Of a DNA stretch of 64,000 nt, positions 45,353 through 53,987 are shown piece after piece. A program made the position numbers and the translations under genes. The stretch spans positions 2,797,278 to 2,861,277 of the forward strand of contig NZ_JEMG01000001.1 in the NCBI RefSeq assembly GCF_000600295.1. The letters run 5' to 3'. The stretch's first letter is position 1. Each line of letters opens with the position of its first letter. Origin of the DNA: Hylemonella gracilis str. Niagara R (lineage in GTDB: Bacteria; Pseudomonadota; Gammaproteobacteria; Burkholderiales; Burkholderiaceae_C). Under the pieces are notes generated by a model that saw only the letters and a program-made list of their open reading frames with translations, was not told the DNA's origin and searched no databases.

Positions 45353-46318
45353 TCAGTTGTCGCGCTGCCAGCCGCCCAGGGTCGCGGCCCAGCTGGCGGC
45401 AAATGCACCGATCAGCAAGGTCCCGAACAACCACAACGCGGCATAGGCGGACACCTTGCGCGCCTGGTCCGTCGCCTCTCGGGCTGCAATCTCGACCTCG
45501 TTCAGGCGTGACTGGGCCTGGGCGTAGCTGGTGCTCACGCGTTTTTCCGCTTCCGCTTGCGACAGCCCCGTGCGTTGGGCGACCATCTGGGCCAGGTAGC
45601 GCAGATCTTCCGGTGGCAGGGGCTGTGTGCGGCTCGCGTTCATGAAGATGCGCGCCGCCTCCCCCAGTTCGGAATTGCTGGCACGCGCACCAGCGTCCGG
45701 TGCGGGTGATTCGGCGGTGCTTGCCGTGGATGCGGCCAGATCACGCCGGAACAGGGTGTCGATGAAATAGCGCAGCGAGGCCTCACCCGCATCGGCTGGA
45801 CCCCGTGCGCCCACGGTCGCCTCCACCGCCATGGCGCTGGCACCACCGACGGCGGACGCGGCCGTTTGCGCACCACTGCCCAGAATCGAAGCAATGGTGG
45901 ACGTGAGCAATGCGGCGGTCGCCAGCGATGCCACGGCCCAGGACAGGAATCCGTGCGCGGTGTCACGGAAATAGACCTCGTCCCGGTGCACGCCGGTCCA
46001 GCGGACACGCAGGCGACCAGCCAGGTAGCCGCCGAGTGCAGATGCCAGCAACTGCGTCAAGGTCAGCCAGACAATGGTCGACACACCAAAAGTGTCGGCT
46101 TGAATGCCCGCTCCGGACCAGGGCGAAACGGAGGACAGACCCAGGCCCACGCCGAGGATCAGAAGAATGAGCGACAACGCCGCTGCCGCAGCCCCCCCGG
46201 CCACGATGGCGCCCCAGGAAATGGCGCTGCAGGCCTGCAGGCGATCAACCGGGTCGTCGCCGCTTTTGTCGCGGACGTAGGGATATTTTTCGCCCGGAAG
46301 CGCTGTGGAAGTGGCCAT
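45353..46318 (-). CDS. membrane protein of unknown function
   Basis: A 321-residue protein with four hydrophobic segments (SWGAIVAGGAAAAALSLILL, WLTLTQLLASALGGYLAG, AVASLATAALLTSTIASILG and, at the C-terminus, AALWLFGTLLIGAFAASWAA). Between the third and last is a long soluble, helical part (about residues 165-290). I do not recognise the family. It lies upstream of the 24-residue peptide, hemerythrin and katE genes on the same strand, suggesting a shared stress function. The ATG at 46318 is chosen; an upstream extension is unlikely because it contains no family-like sequence. Confidence 0.6.
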   Translation of the reverse strand: MATSTALPGEKYPYVRDKSGDDPVDRLQACSAISWGAIVAGGAAAAALSLILLILGVGLGLSSVSPWSGAGIQADTFGVSTIVWLTLTQLLASALGGYLAGRLRVRWTGVHRDEVYFRDTAHGFLSWAVASLATAALLTSTIASILGSGAQTAASAVGGASAMAVEATVGARGPADAGEASLRYFIDTLFRRDLAASTASTAESPAPDAGARASNSELGEAARIFMNASRTQPLPPEDLRYLAQMVAQRTGLSQAEAEKRVSTSYAQAQSRLNEVEIAAREATDQARKVSAYAALWLFGTLLIGAFAASWAATLGGWQRDN

Positions 46319-46709
46319 GGAAAGTCCGATCCTTGAATTGCAGAAAGCGACATGAGAACGGTGGTCCGCACGACGACGAAACCGGACCTTAGTGCCACGG
46401 CACGCATCTGTATGTGGGAAAACGCACGTTCCGCGGCATGTGGCTGCAAATAAGGTGGACTGCATGCGAGCGCGTTGCCGCGCTGCCGCGCCTCCATGGC
46501 CCGCGATGCACCCAGGCCTGACGCCTCGAAAAAATCGACGGCGAGCGGATGGGTTTGGCCGCATCGGAGCTCATGTCCACGGCAGGCCTGCCGGCGGGGC
46601 GGAAAGCGAGGCTATGGGATCTTGAAAGAGGCCACGCACTTTGGAACAGTGCGTGCGCGCGATCAGTTCATCAAGCGCAGTGCAAGACGGCGCTCGCTTC
46701 GCGCCAGGA
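46319..46709. other. 391-bp intergenic stretch, no gene recognised
   Basis: Between the membrane-protein gene and matB. A 14-bp perfect palindrome cggcaggcctgccg lies at 46580-46593. No credible ORF, terminator with T-run, or tRNA was seen. It should carry the promoter for the stress-cluster membrane protein. Confidence 0.4.
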
Positions 46710-48290
46710 CTAGGCGATGAACAGGCCTTTGTGCTGCTCCCGCAGCACGTTCTTCTGCACCTTGCCCATGGCGTTGCGCGGCAACTCGGGCACGACGAAA
46801 CAACGCTTGGGTATCTTGTAGCCGGCCAGTTTGGTCTTGAGGGTGACGATCAGGTCCTCGGCAGACAGCGTCGCACCTGGCTTTGCCGTCACCACGGCAA
46901 CGCCGACCTCCCCGAAATCCGGATGCGGCACGCCAACCACAGCGCTTTCCATCACGCCGGGCAGGTCGTTCAGATAACTCTCGACCTCGGCCGGGTAGAC
47001 GTTGTAGCCGCCGCTGATGATCAGGTCCTTGGCACGGCCGACGATGGTGACGTAGCCCCGCTCATCCACCTTGCCCACGTCGCCGGTCTTGAACCACGAC
47101 TTGCCCTGGGCATCCCGCGTGAACTCTTCCGCCGTCTTCTCGGGCATGCGCCAGTAGCCCTTGAACACACCCGGGCCACGCACCTGGATGCCACCGATCT
47201 CCCCGGCGGGCAGCGCCACGCCGTCGTCGCCGCACACGCGCAGCTCGACGCCCGGCAGGGGAAAGCCCACGGTGCCGCCGCGCCGTTCGCTCTGATTTTG
47301 ATAGCGCGCGTCGGGGGAGTAGGGGTTGGAAGTCAGCATCACGGTCTCGCTCATGCCGTAGCGCTCCAGGATGGTGTGGCCCGTGCGCTCCTGCCAGTCC
47401 TTGAAGGTCTCGATCAACAGGGGCGCGGAACCGCTGACGAAGAGGCGCATGTTGCGCACCGCCTCCCGAGTCAAGGTGGGTTCTGCCAGCATGCGCACGT
47501 ACAGCGTGGGCACGCCCATGAACACCGTGGCCTCGGGCAGACGGGCGATGATCTTCTTCGGGTCGAAGCGGCTGTACCACAGCATCTTGCTGCCGCTGAA
47601 CAGCGCGCCATGCACGGCGACGAACAGGCCATGCACATGGAAGATGGGCAAGGCGTGGACGAGCACGTCGCCCTGGCCTTGCGGCCCTGCGGGAGTCCGC
47701 CAGCCCCAGTAGTCCTTCAGCACGCGGGCGTTGGACAGCAGGTTGCCGTGCGTGAGCATGGCGCCCTTGCTGCGGCCGGTGGTGCCGCTGGTGTAGAGGA
47801 TGGCGGCCAAGTCGTCCTGGGTACGCGCCACCGGCCGATGCTGGTCGCTGTGGTGCACGGCGCGTTCCAGCAGGGAACCCGTGCGGTCCTCGCCCAGGGT
47901 GTAGACATGGGACACGCCGGCCTGGAAGGCCAGCTTGCTGACCCAGCCGAAATTGCCCGGCGTGCAAACCACCACGGCAGGTTCGGCGTTGCCGATGAAG
48001 TAGGCCATCTCGCCGCTCTGGTAGGCGGTGTTGAGCGGCAGGTAGACATGGCCCGCGCGCAGGGTGGCGAGGTACAGCGCCAGGGCTTCGACGGATTTCT
48101 CCACCTGCACGGCGATGCGCGAGCCAGGCGGCAATGTCAGCGAGGCCAGCAGATTGGCCAGCATGGCGCTGGCGCGGTCCAGGTCACGCCAGGAATAGAC
48201 CAGGCCGCCATCGGTCTCGATGGCGGGGAGATCCAGGTCGGCGGGAAAGGCGGCGCGCAGCGCGCTGTAGAGGTTGGTGTCGAGGCTCAT
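46710..48290 (-). CDS. matB: malonate-CoA ligase
   Basis: Activates malonate to malonyl-CoA using ATP. The 526-residue ANL-family enzyme has the P-loop ILYTSGTTGRSKGAML, the VYLPLNTAYQSGEM segment typical of MatB, ERYGMSET and the hinge/lysine region (GRAKDLIISGGYNVYP and, near the end, RNAMGKVQKNVLRE). It is the last gene of a matR-matA-binding protein-hydratase operon; the context fixes malonate over other acids. Confidence 0.92.
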   Translation of the reverse strand: MSLDTNLYSALRAAFPADLDLPAIETDGGLVYSWRDLDRASAMLANLLASLTLPPGSRIAVQVEKSVEALALYLATLRAGHVYLPLNTAYQSGEMAYFIGNAEPAVVVCTPGNFGWVSKLAFQAGVSHVYTLGEDRTGSLLERAVHHSDQHRPVARTQDDLAAILYTSGTTGRSKGAMLTHGNLLSNARVLKDYWGWRTPAGPQGQGDVLVHALPIFHVHGLFVAVHGALFSGSKMLWYSRFDPKKIIARLPEATVFMGVPTLYVRMLAEPTLTREAVRNMRLFVSGSAPLLIETFKDWQERTGHTILERYGMSETVMLTSNPYSPDARYQNQSERRGGTVGFPLPGVELRVCGDDGVALPAGEIGGIQVRGPGVFKGYWRMPEKTAEEFTRDAQGKSWFKTGDVGKVDERGYVTIVGRAKDLIISGGYNVYPAEVESYLNDLPGVMESAVVGVPHPDFGEVGVAVVTAKPGATLSAEDLIVTLKTKLAGYKIPKRCFVVPELPRNAMGKVQKNVLREQHKGLFIA

Positions 48291-48317
48291 GGTCGGAAGG
48301 GGTCGGTGGGTCGGGAA

Positions 48318-49094
48318 TCAGAAATCCGGCTTACGTTTCTCGGTGAAGGCGGCGATGCCCTCGCGGTGCTCCGCGCTGGCGGCATAAGCATAGGCACCCG
48401 CCACCAGGGTGGCGGCAGCTTGCCCCTGACCTAGCGCACGCAAGGTCTGCTTGTTCAAGCGCGCGGCCTGGGGTGCCAGATTGGCGATGCGCAAGGCGCT
48501 CTGCAGGGCGTGGTCCGCCAGGAATTCGTCCGCCAACACACGCTGCAGGAAACCGCGTGCTTTCATCTCTACGGCGTCGAGCACGGCGGCCTCGAGCAGC
48601 ATTTCGCGCGCCGTGGCCTCGCCCGCAGCGCGGGCCACCAGGGCCGCCTCGCGCGGCGCCATCGGAAAACCCAGCTTGGCAATCGGCGCGCCGAAACGGG
48701 CCGACACCCCCGCCACGCGGATGTCGCAGGCGCTGGCGATTTCCACGCCGGCGCCCATGCAGTTGCCCTCGATCTGGGCGACCACCGGCAAGTCGCAGTC
48801 AAGCACGGCCCGCAGACCGCCCCAGACCTCGTCTTCGTGGAAGGCCGACAGGCTGGTTTCGTCGAAGCGGAATCCCGGGTACTCGGAGATGTCGCCTCCT
48901 GCGCAGAAATGGCCGCCCTCGCCCCGCAGAATCACGCAGCGCGGTGCGGTTTCCACGGCCTCGGCCTGCAAGCCCGTGAAAACCGCGCGCAGTTCACGCC
49001 ACATCGCGCGCGACATGGCGTTGAACTTGCCGGGATGGTCCAGCGTGACCAGGGCGATGGCGCCCTGGCGCGTCAGGGAAACACGACCGCCCAT
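48318..49094 (-). CDS. enoyl-CoA hydratase/isomerase family protein
   Basis: A 258-residue crotonase-fold protein. The oxyanion-hole motifs are HFCAGGDISEYPGF and the MGAGVEIASACDIRVAG segment, which keeps a glutamate near the catalytic position. Its start overlaps the preceding stop (TAATG), so it is translated with the binding-protein gene. The substrate within a malonate operon is unclear. Confidence 0.87.
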   Translation of the reverse strand: MGGRVSLTRQGAIALVTLDHPGKFNAMSRAMWRELRAVFTGLQAEAVETAPRCVILRGEGGHFCAGGDISEYPGFRFDETSLSAFHEDEVWGGLRAVLDCDLPVVAQIEGNCMGAGVEIASACDIRVAGVSARFGAPIAKLGFPMAPREAALVARAAGEATAREMLLEAAVLDAVEMKARGFLQRVLADEFLADHALQSALRIANLAPQAARLNKQTLRALGQGQAAATLVAGAYAYAASAEHREGIAAFTEKRKPDF

Positions 49095-50095
49095 TACTCC
49101 AGCTTGGCCCCCGACAGCTTGACCACCTGCGCCCAGCGCTTGACCTCGGCGTTCACGAACTGACCGAACTGCCGCTGCGTGAACGGGCTGAATTCCGCGC
49201 CTTGCTTGGCCCAGACCGCCTGCGCCTCGGGCGTGGCCCCCGCAGCGCGAATGGCCTCCACCGCGCGCGCCTGCGCCGCCGCAGGCATGCCCTTGCTTCC
49301 CCAGATGCCGTACCAGGTCTGCACCGTGTAGTCGGGCAAGCCCACCTCGGCCGCGCAAGGCACATCCGGGAAGGCCGCATTGCGCTTGGCGCCCGACACC
49401 ATCAGGGCCTTGACGCGCCCGCTCTGGATGTGGGTGGCCGAGGAGCCCAGGCCGTCGAACATCATGTCCACGTTGCCCGCGATCAGGTCCTGCAAGGCGG
49501 GGCCGGCGCCACGGTAAGGAATGTGCGTGATGGCTGCGCCGGTCTGCTGCTTGAACAGCTCGCCCGCCAGGTGGTGCGAGGTGCCGCTGCCGGCCGAGGC
49601 GTAGTTGAACTTGTCAGGGCTCTTGAGCACGGTCGCCAGGAAGGACTTGAAGTCGTTCTCGGGCACCTTCTGCGGGTTGACCACCAGCACCTGGGGCACG
49701 GTGGCCACCAGCACCAGGGGCACGAAATCCTTCTCGATGTCGTAGTCCAGCTTGGGGTACATGGAAGGCGCGATGGCGTGGTGCACCGCGCCCATGAACA
49801 GGGTGTAGCCATCCGGCGCGGCCTTGGCCGCGATGCTGGCGCCCAGGGTGCCACCCGCGCCGCCCCGGTTGTCGATGATGAGCTGTTGGTTCGTGACCTT
49901 GCTGAAGGCCGCCGACAGGGGCCGCGCGAAGGCATCGGTGCCGCCGCCGGCGGGAAAGGGCACGACCATGGTGACCGGCTTGCTCGGCCAGTTCTTGGAC
50001 TGGGCCTGACCCAGCAAGGGACTGGCGGCCAGGCCTACGGCGGCGTAACGCAGCACGCTGCGTCGGTTCAAACCCCGAAGGGTGTTGTTGTTCAT
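49094..50095 (-). CDS. Bug/TctC-family substrate-binding protein
   Basis: A 333-residue periplasmic binding protein of the tripartite tricarboxylate transporter type. The N-terminus has a twin-arginine-like signal (NRRSVLRYAAVGLAASPLLG); the mature protein begins with the family motif SKPVTMVVPFPAGGGTDAFAR. It is the only transporter component here: no TctA or TctB gene is adjacent. By position it probably binds malonate or a related acid. Confidence 0.88.
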   Translation of the reverse strand: MNNNTLRGLNRRSVLRYAAVGLAASPLLGQAQSKNWPSKPVTMVVPFPAGGGTDAFARPLSAAFSKVTNQQLIIDNRGGAGGTLGASIAAKAAPDGYTLFMGAVHHAIAPSMYPKLDYDIEKDFVPLVLVATVPQVLVVNPQKVPENDFKSFLATVLKSPDKFNYASAGSGTSHHLAGELFKQQTGAAITHIPYRGAGPALQDLIAGNVDMMFDGLGSSATHIQSGRVKALMVSGAKRNAAFPDVPCAAEVGLPDYTVQTWYGIWGSKGMPAAAQARAVEAIRAAGATPEAQAVWAKQGAEFSPFTQRQFGQFVNAEVKRWAQVVKLSGAKLE

Positions 50096-50135
50096 GCTTG
50101 TCTCCTTTTGTTGAAATGAAGATCCACGCGGTGGA

Positions 50136-51626
50136 TCACTGCACACGGAACTGCAGTTCGTCGATGGCCCCGGCCACGGCAACCTTGCCCTCGGCCAGTT
50201 GGGACCGGTTGCGATCGAGTCGCTTGAGATCGTACAAATAGTTGACCATGAGGCCGTAGGATTGCTGCAAGCCCTTGGCCGAGGGGTCCCCCATCCAGTT
50301 GAGTCGTTCGACGCGCGCGCCATTGCCCAGATGGAAACGTGCCACCGGGTCCACGGGCTTGCCATCGACAAGCTCGCGCCCCAGGTACTGGGCGGCGCAC
50401 TGCAGCAGCCAGCGCCGCAGCGGCGAGCGCGCGTCCAGCGTCGCCACATGGTCCAGGGTCCGCAGCAGATGGGCCGCAGTTGGTGGCTCGAAACCGGCGG
50501 CGCGACCCAGCTCCGCCTGCTCCTTCTCGGGCGTGAGTGCAAGCAGGCGTTGGGCGTTCTGACCCAGCCATTTGCGCAATCCTGGTATCGGCGAGAGGGT
50601 TGAAAAATGCTTGAGGCGGGGGAACTCCGAACTCAAGGTCTCGACCACGCGCTTGATCAGCGAGTCGCCGAAGCTCACGCCGCGCAAGCCATTTTGCGTG
50701 TTGCTGATGGAATAGAAGATGGCCCAGGTCGCCTTGTCCAGGTCTGCGGCGGCGGCCTTTTCATCGAGCAGAGGCGTGATGCTCTCGGCCATGTGGTCAA
50801 TCAGCGCGACCTCGACGAAGATCAGCGGTTCATCGGGCAGGCGCGGGTGGAAGAAGCCGTAGCAGCGGCGGTCTGAATCGAGCCGGTTCTTCACGTCGTC
50901 CCAGCTGCGGATGTCGTGCACGGCCTCGTACTTGATCAGCTTTTCCACCAGTGAAGCCGGGGAATCCCAACTGATGCGGCGCAGCTCCAGAAAGCCCACG
51001 TCGAACCAGGTGGAGAACATGTACTCCATCTCCACGTCCAGGGCTTCCAGCCGCTTGTCCTGCTTCAGATGCGGCTGCATCTCGGCGCGCAGGTCCACCA
51101 GAAACCGGATGCCTTCGGGCAGCACGCTGAAGCGCTGCAGCAGGCGGCGGCGCGGCGACACCGTGGCGCGCCGGTACTGAACCTCGGCGGCGGCCTCGTC
51201 GGGCGTGCCCACGGCGGCGGCGAACTTGGCCTGCGCCGACTTGACCTTCTCGGGATCGGCCGTGAACATCTCGCTCATCAGCAGCCACATGTCGCGCCTG
51301 CGCTCGACCGTCGCCCGCGTGTAACGCTGGATCAGCACCTGGGCCCGGCGCCCACCCTCGACCTCGCTGATCTGCGGGTCGATGGTGGCCCGCAACTCCT
51401 CCAGCGTGAGGCGCAGCATGCGCGGCGACATGGCCTCGGTTTTGTGACGCAGGCTGGCCGCAAGGCGCTCGCGCGTGGACCGTTCAGTCTGCGTTGTCTC
51501 CGCCCGGGCCGGACCACCCCCGGTGCGCATGGCCACTGCCCCGGCCTGACCCGAGGGCAAGCGCTCCTGGCGCGCCACCGGCAGCAGGCGTGTCACCTGA
51601 CGGCTGATCCAGCTGGTCGTGTTCAT
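50136..51626 (-). CDS. matA: malonyl-CoA decarboxylase
   Basis: Converts malonyl-CoA to acetyl-CoA and CO2. The 496-residue protein has a helical N-terminal domain and a C-terminal GNAT-like catalytic domain. FFHPRLPDEPLIFVEVAL, YSISNTQNGLRGVSFGDSLI and LSPIPGLRKWL are conserved in malonyl-CoA decarboxylases. Its start overlaps the matR stop (ATGA). Together with MatB it turns malonate into acetyl-CoA. Confidence 0.94.
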   Translation of the reverse strand: MNTTSWISRQVTRLLPVARQERLPSGQAGAVAMRTGGGPARAETTQTERSTRERLAASLRHKTEAMSPRMLRLTLEELRATIDPQISEVEGGRRAQVLIQRYTRATVERRRDMWLLMSEMFTADPEKVKSAQAKFAAAVGTPDEAAAEVQYRRATVSPRRRLLQRFSVLPEGIRFLVDLRAEMQPHLKQDKRLEALDVEMEYMFSTWFDVGFLELRRISWDSPASLVEKLIKYEAVHDIRSWDDVKNRLDSDRRCYGFFHPRLPDEPLIFVEVALIDHMAESITPLLDEKAAAADLDKATWAIFYSISNTQNGLRGVSFGDSLIKRVVETLSSEFPRLKHFSTLSPIPGLRKWLGQNAQRLLALTPEKEQAELGRAAGFEPPTAAHLLRTLDHVATLDARSPLRRWLLQCAAQYLGRELVDGKPVDPVARFHLGNGARVERLNWMGDPSAKGLQQSYGLMVNYLYDLKRLDRNRSQLAEGKVAVAGAIDELQFRVQ

Positions 51627-52288
51627 GCCAGTTTCCGGTTCTGTTGACGGGCGAGCTCGCGCAGCGCCTCGCGCTGGCGCGTCAGATGGGTGCGCATGGC
51701 CGCGTCGGCGCCTTCGGCATCGCGCGCCTTGAGCGCGGCGAACACGGCCAGGTGTTCGCTCAGGCTCTGCTCCAGTCGGCCCGGGGCGTGCAACTGCTGC
51801 AAGCGCGCGAGCTTGAGAATCTTGCGCAGGCCAGCGATGACCTGGGCCAGCCAGCGGTTGTCGGCCAGGGTGATGATGGCCTCGTGGATGGCGTAATTGG
51901 CGTCGTAGTAGTCGACGATGCGCTTGTCGCGCGCGGCTTTGCGCAGCTTGTCGTGCAGGCCCTCCAGGGCCATCAGGTCGGCGTCGCTCGCACGCAGCGC
52001 GGCTTCATGCGCGCAACGGCCTTCCAGCAGGGCGATGACGGGAAAGATTTCGTCGAGGTCGCGTTCGGTGACTTCGTTGACGAAACAACCGCGGCGCGGC
52101 TCGTGCCGCACCAGCCCTTCGGCTGTCAGGACCTTCAGCGCCTCGCGCAGCGGCGTGCGTGAAATCTCCAGCCGCTCGCACAACGCCACCTCGTCCACGA
52201 AGCTGCCCGGCGCCAGCGTGCCGGCAAAGATCTCCTGGCGCAGGGTGTCAGCAACCTGCACGTGCAAGGAGTTGTGGACAACGCGCAT
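51623..52288 (-). CDS. matR: GntR/FCD-type regulator of the malonate operon (MatR-like)
   Basis: A 221-residue repressor or activator. The N-terminal winged helix (LCERLEISRTPLREALKVLTAEGLV) is followed by an FCD ligand-binding domain (HEAALRASDADLMALEGLHD, YYDANYAIHEAIITLADN) with metal-type histidines. It starts at an ATG at 52288; a TTG at 52321 would add 11 residues and cannot be ruled out. It is the first gene of the operon and a palindrome lies about 110 bp upstream. The probable ligand is malonate or a derivative. Confidence 0.88.
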   Translation of the reverse strand: MRVVHNSLHVQVADTLRQEIFAGTLAPGSFVDEVALCERLEISRTPLREALKVLTAEGLVRHEPRRGCFVNEVTERDLDEIFPVIALLEGRCAHEAALRASDADLMALEGLHDKLRKAARDKRIVDYYDANYAIHEAIITLADNRWLAQVIAGLRKILKLARLQQLHAPGRLEQSLSEHLAVFAALKARDAEGADAAMRTHLTRQREALRELARQQNRKLA

Positions 52289-52395
52289 GAGGGTATCGGT
52301 CGGAGCGGACAGGTTGAGCAAGGTGTTGTCAGACGCTGGTGAGGGTCGCCCACCCGAAGCGGAAGTGGCTGACAGTCACCGAGCTGTAATTTCCG

Positions 52396-52413
52396 ATAAT
52401 TATGGGTAATTAT
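52396..52413. promoter_or_regulatory. candidate MatR operator
   Basis: Inverted repeat ataatta-N4-taattat, a markedly A+T-rich block in G+C-rich DNA, upstream of matR between it and lgt. GntR/FadR regulators bind such short palindromes, so it may be the autoregulatory site for the malonate operon. Confidence 0.55.
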
Positions 52414-52469
52414 GAATCGGTGCGAACCCTGAGCCCGGTCCGCACCGGGACTGGCTCATCCCGGGATGT

Positions 52470-53318
52470 TCAACGCCCCTGAACTGGCTGACGCCCAGCC
52501 CAGACCCACAAGGCCAAGCCACCGATGATCATGGGCAGGCAAAGCCACTGGCCCATGCTCATGCCCAGAGCCAGCAGACCCAGGAAATCGTCGGGCTCAC
52601 GGAAATACTCCGCGACAAAGCGCAAGACGCCGTAGCCGAACAGGAAGGCCCCACTCACCTGCCCGGTCTTGCGCGGTCCGCGCGCGTAGAGCCAGAGCAG
52701 CACGAACAGCAGCAGGCCTTCGAGCAGGAACTGGTACAGCTGCGAAGGATGGCGTGGCAGCAAAGTGCCGCTCTGCTGAAACACCATGGCCCAAGGCAGT
52801 TCAGCGCTGGCCGCGCGCCCCCACAACTCGCCGTTGATGAAGTTGCCCATGCGTCCCGCCGCCAGGCCGGTGGGCACGCAGGGGGCGATCAGGTCCATCA
52901 CCTGCAGCCAGGGGCGTTGGCGCGAGCGCGCGAACCAGACCATGGCCAGCAGCACGCCGATCAGGCCGCCGTGGAAGCTCATACCGCCTTCCCAGACGGC
53001 GAAGATTTCCAGCGGATGCGCCAGGTAATACGCCGGTTTGTAGAACAGGCAATAACCCAGCCGGCCGCCCAGGATGACACCGAGCACGCCGTAAAACAGG
53101 ATGTCCTCGACATCACGCGGCGCCCAAGCCCCGCCCGTCTTGTTCCCGGCTTTTGCGCCGGTCTTGCCACCAGCCACCGCGTAGGTGGGGTGCCGCAGCC
53201 GCAGGCGCGCCAGCGCGTAGAAGAGGCCAAAGGCCACGAGGTACATGAGGCCGTACCAATGCACGGCCAGGGGGCCGATCTGCACGGCGATGGGATCGAT
53301 TTGGGGTGCGAGCAACAT
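52470..53318 (-). CDS. lgt: prolipoprotein diacylglyceryl transferase
   Basis: Transfers diacylglycerol to the lipobox cysteine of prolipoproteins in the inner membrane. The 282-residue protein has seven predicted helices and the signature segments [30 protein letters not shown] and [17 protein letters not shown]. The gene is single and on the minus strand. Confidence 0.95.
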   Translation of the reverse strand: MLLAPQIDPIAVQIGPLAVHWYGLMYLVAFGLFYALARLRLRHPTYAVAGGKTGAKAGNKTGGAWAPRDVEDILFYGVLGVILGGRLGYCLFYKPAYYLAHPLEIFAVWEGGMSFHGGLIGVLLAMVWFARSRQRPWLQVMDLIAPCVPTGLAAGRMGNFINGELWGRAASAELPWAMVFQQSGTLLPRHPSQLYQFLLEGLLLFVLLWLYARGPRKTGQVSGAFLFGYGVLRFVAEYFREPDDFLGLLALGMSMGQWLCLPMIIGGLALWVWAGRQPVQGR

Positions 53319-53450
53319 GGCGGCTATTGTCGGCGGATTTCAGCCGCGAACCGGATCGACGCGATTTCCGCTACCGAGGCCCCGGAAAAACAAGCCTGGG
53401 CGGGCGGCAGTTAACATGCGGCCCTGTTTGCCGCCAGGGATTTCCGCCTC

Positions 53451-53987
53451 ATGTTCGTTCTCGACTTCGCCCACAAGGTCGTCAAGCTGCTGCACAGCGA
53501 GGAGCGACCGATGCAGATCGGTTTCGGCTTCGCGCTGGGCAGCATCATCGCGCTGACACCCCTCAGCAGCCCGCACAACCTGCTGGTGTTCCTGCTGCTC
53601 TGCGTCATCAACGTCAGCTTCTCAGCCGGTTTGCTGGGCATGGTGCTCATGGCCCCGCTGGGCTACCTGCTCGACGGTGCCTTCGACCGCCTGGGCCATC
53701 TGCTGCTGATCGACCTGGACGGACTCACCGCCTTCTGGACCGCGTTCTTCAACGCGCCTTTTGTGGTGTTCACGCGATTGAACAACACCGTGGTGCTGGG
53801 TTCACTGGTGACCGCCCTGGTCCTGCTCGTGCCCATCGCCCTGCTGGTCGCCTTCGTGGTGCGACGGTACCGGGCTTCCTGGCAGGGCCGCATCTTGCGT
53901 TCCCGCTTCTACCAGTGGTTCTCGATGACACGCTTTTACGTCTGGGGTGCCAAGGCCTACGGCTTCGTGTACGGAGGCAGCCGATGA
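53451..53987 (+). CDS. TIGR03546-type membrane protein
   Basis: A 178-residue protein with about four hydrophobic helices (LGSIIALTPLSSPHNLLVFL, LVTALVLLVPIALLVAFVV). It resembles the TIGR03546 family, small membrane proteins found beside TIGR03545 proteins. Its stop overlaps the next start (ATGA), supporting joint function. The role is unknown; assignment is from memory of family features and gene order. Confidence 0.65.
   Translation: MFVLDFAHKVVKLLHSEERPMQIGFGFALGSIIALTPLSSPHNLLVFLLLCVINVSFSAGLLGMVLMAPLGYLLDGAFDRLGHLLLIDLDGLTAFWTAFFNAPFVVFTRLNNTVVLGSLVTALVLLVPIALLVAFVVRRYRASWQGRILRSRFYQWFSMTRFYVWGAKAYGFVYGGSR

Noticed and set aside
46580-46593. 14-bp perfect palindrome in the stress/matB gap as an operator
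   Set aside because: It is a single G+C-rich copy with no repeat nearby and no assigned regulator; palindromes of this kind are expected by chance.
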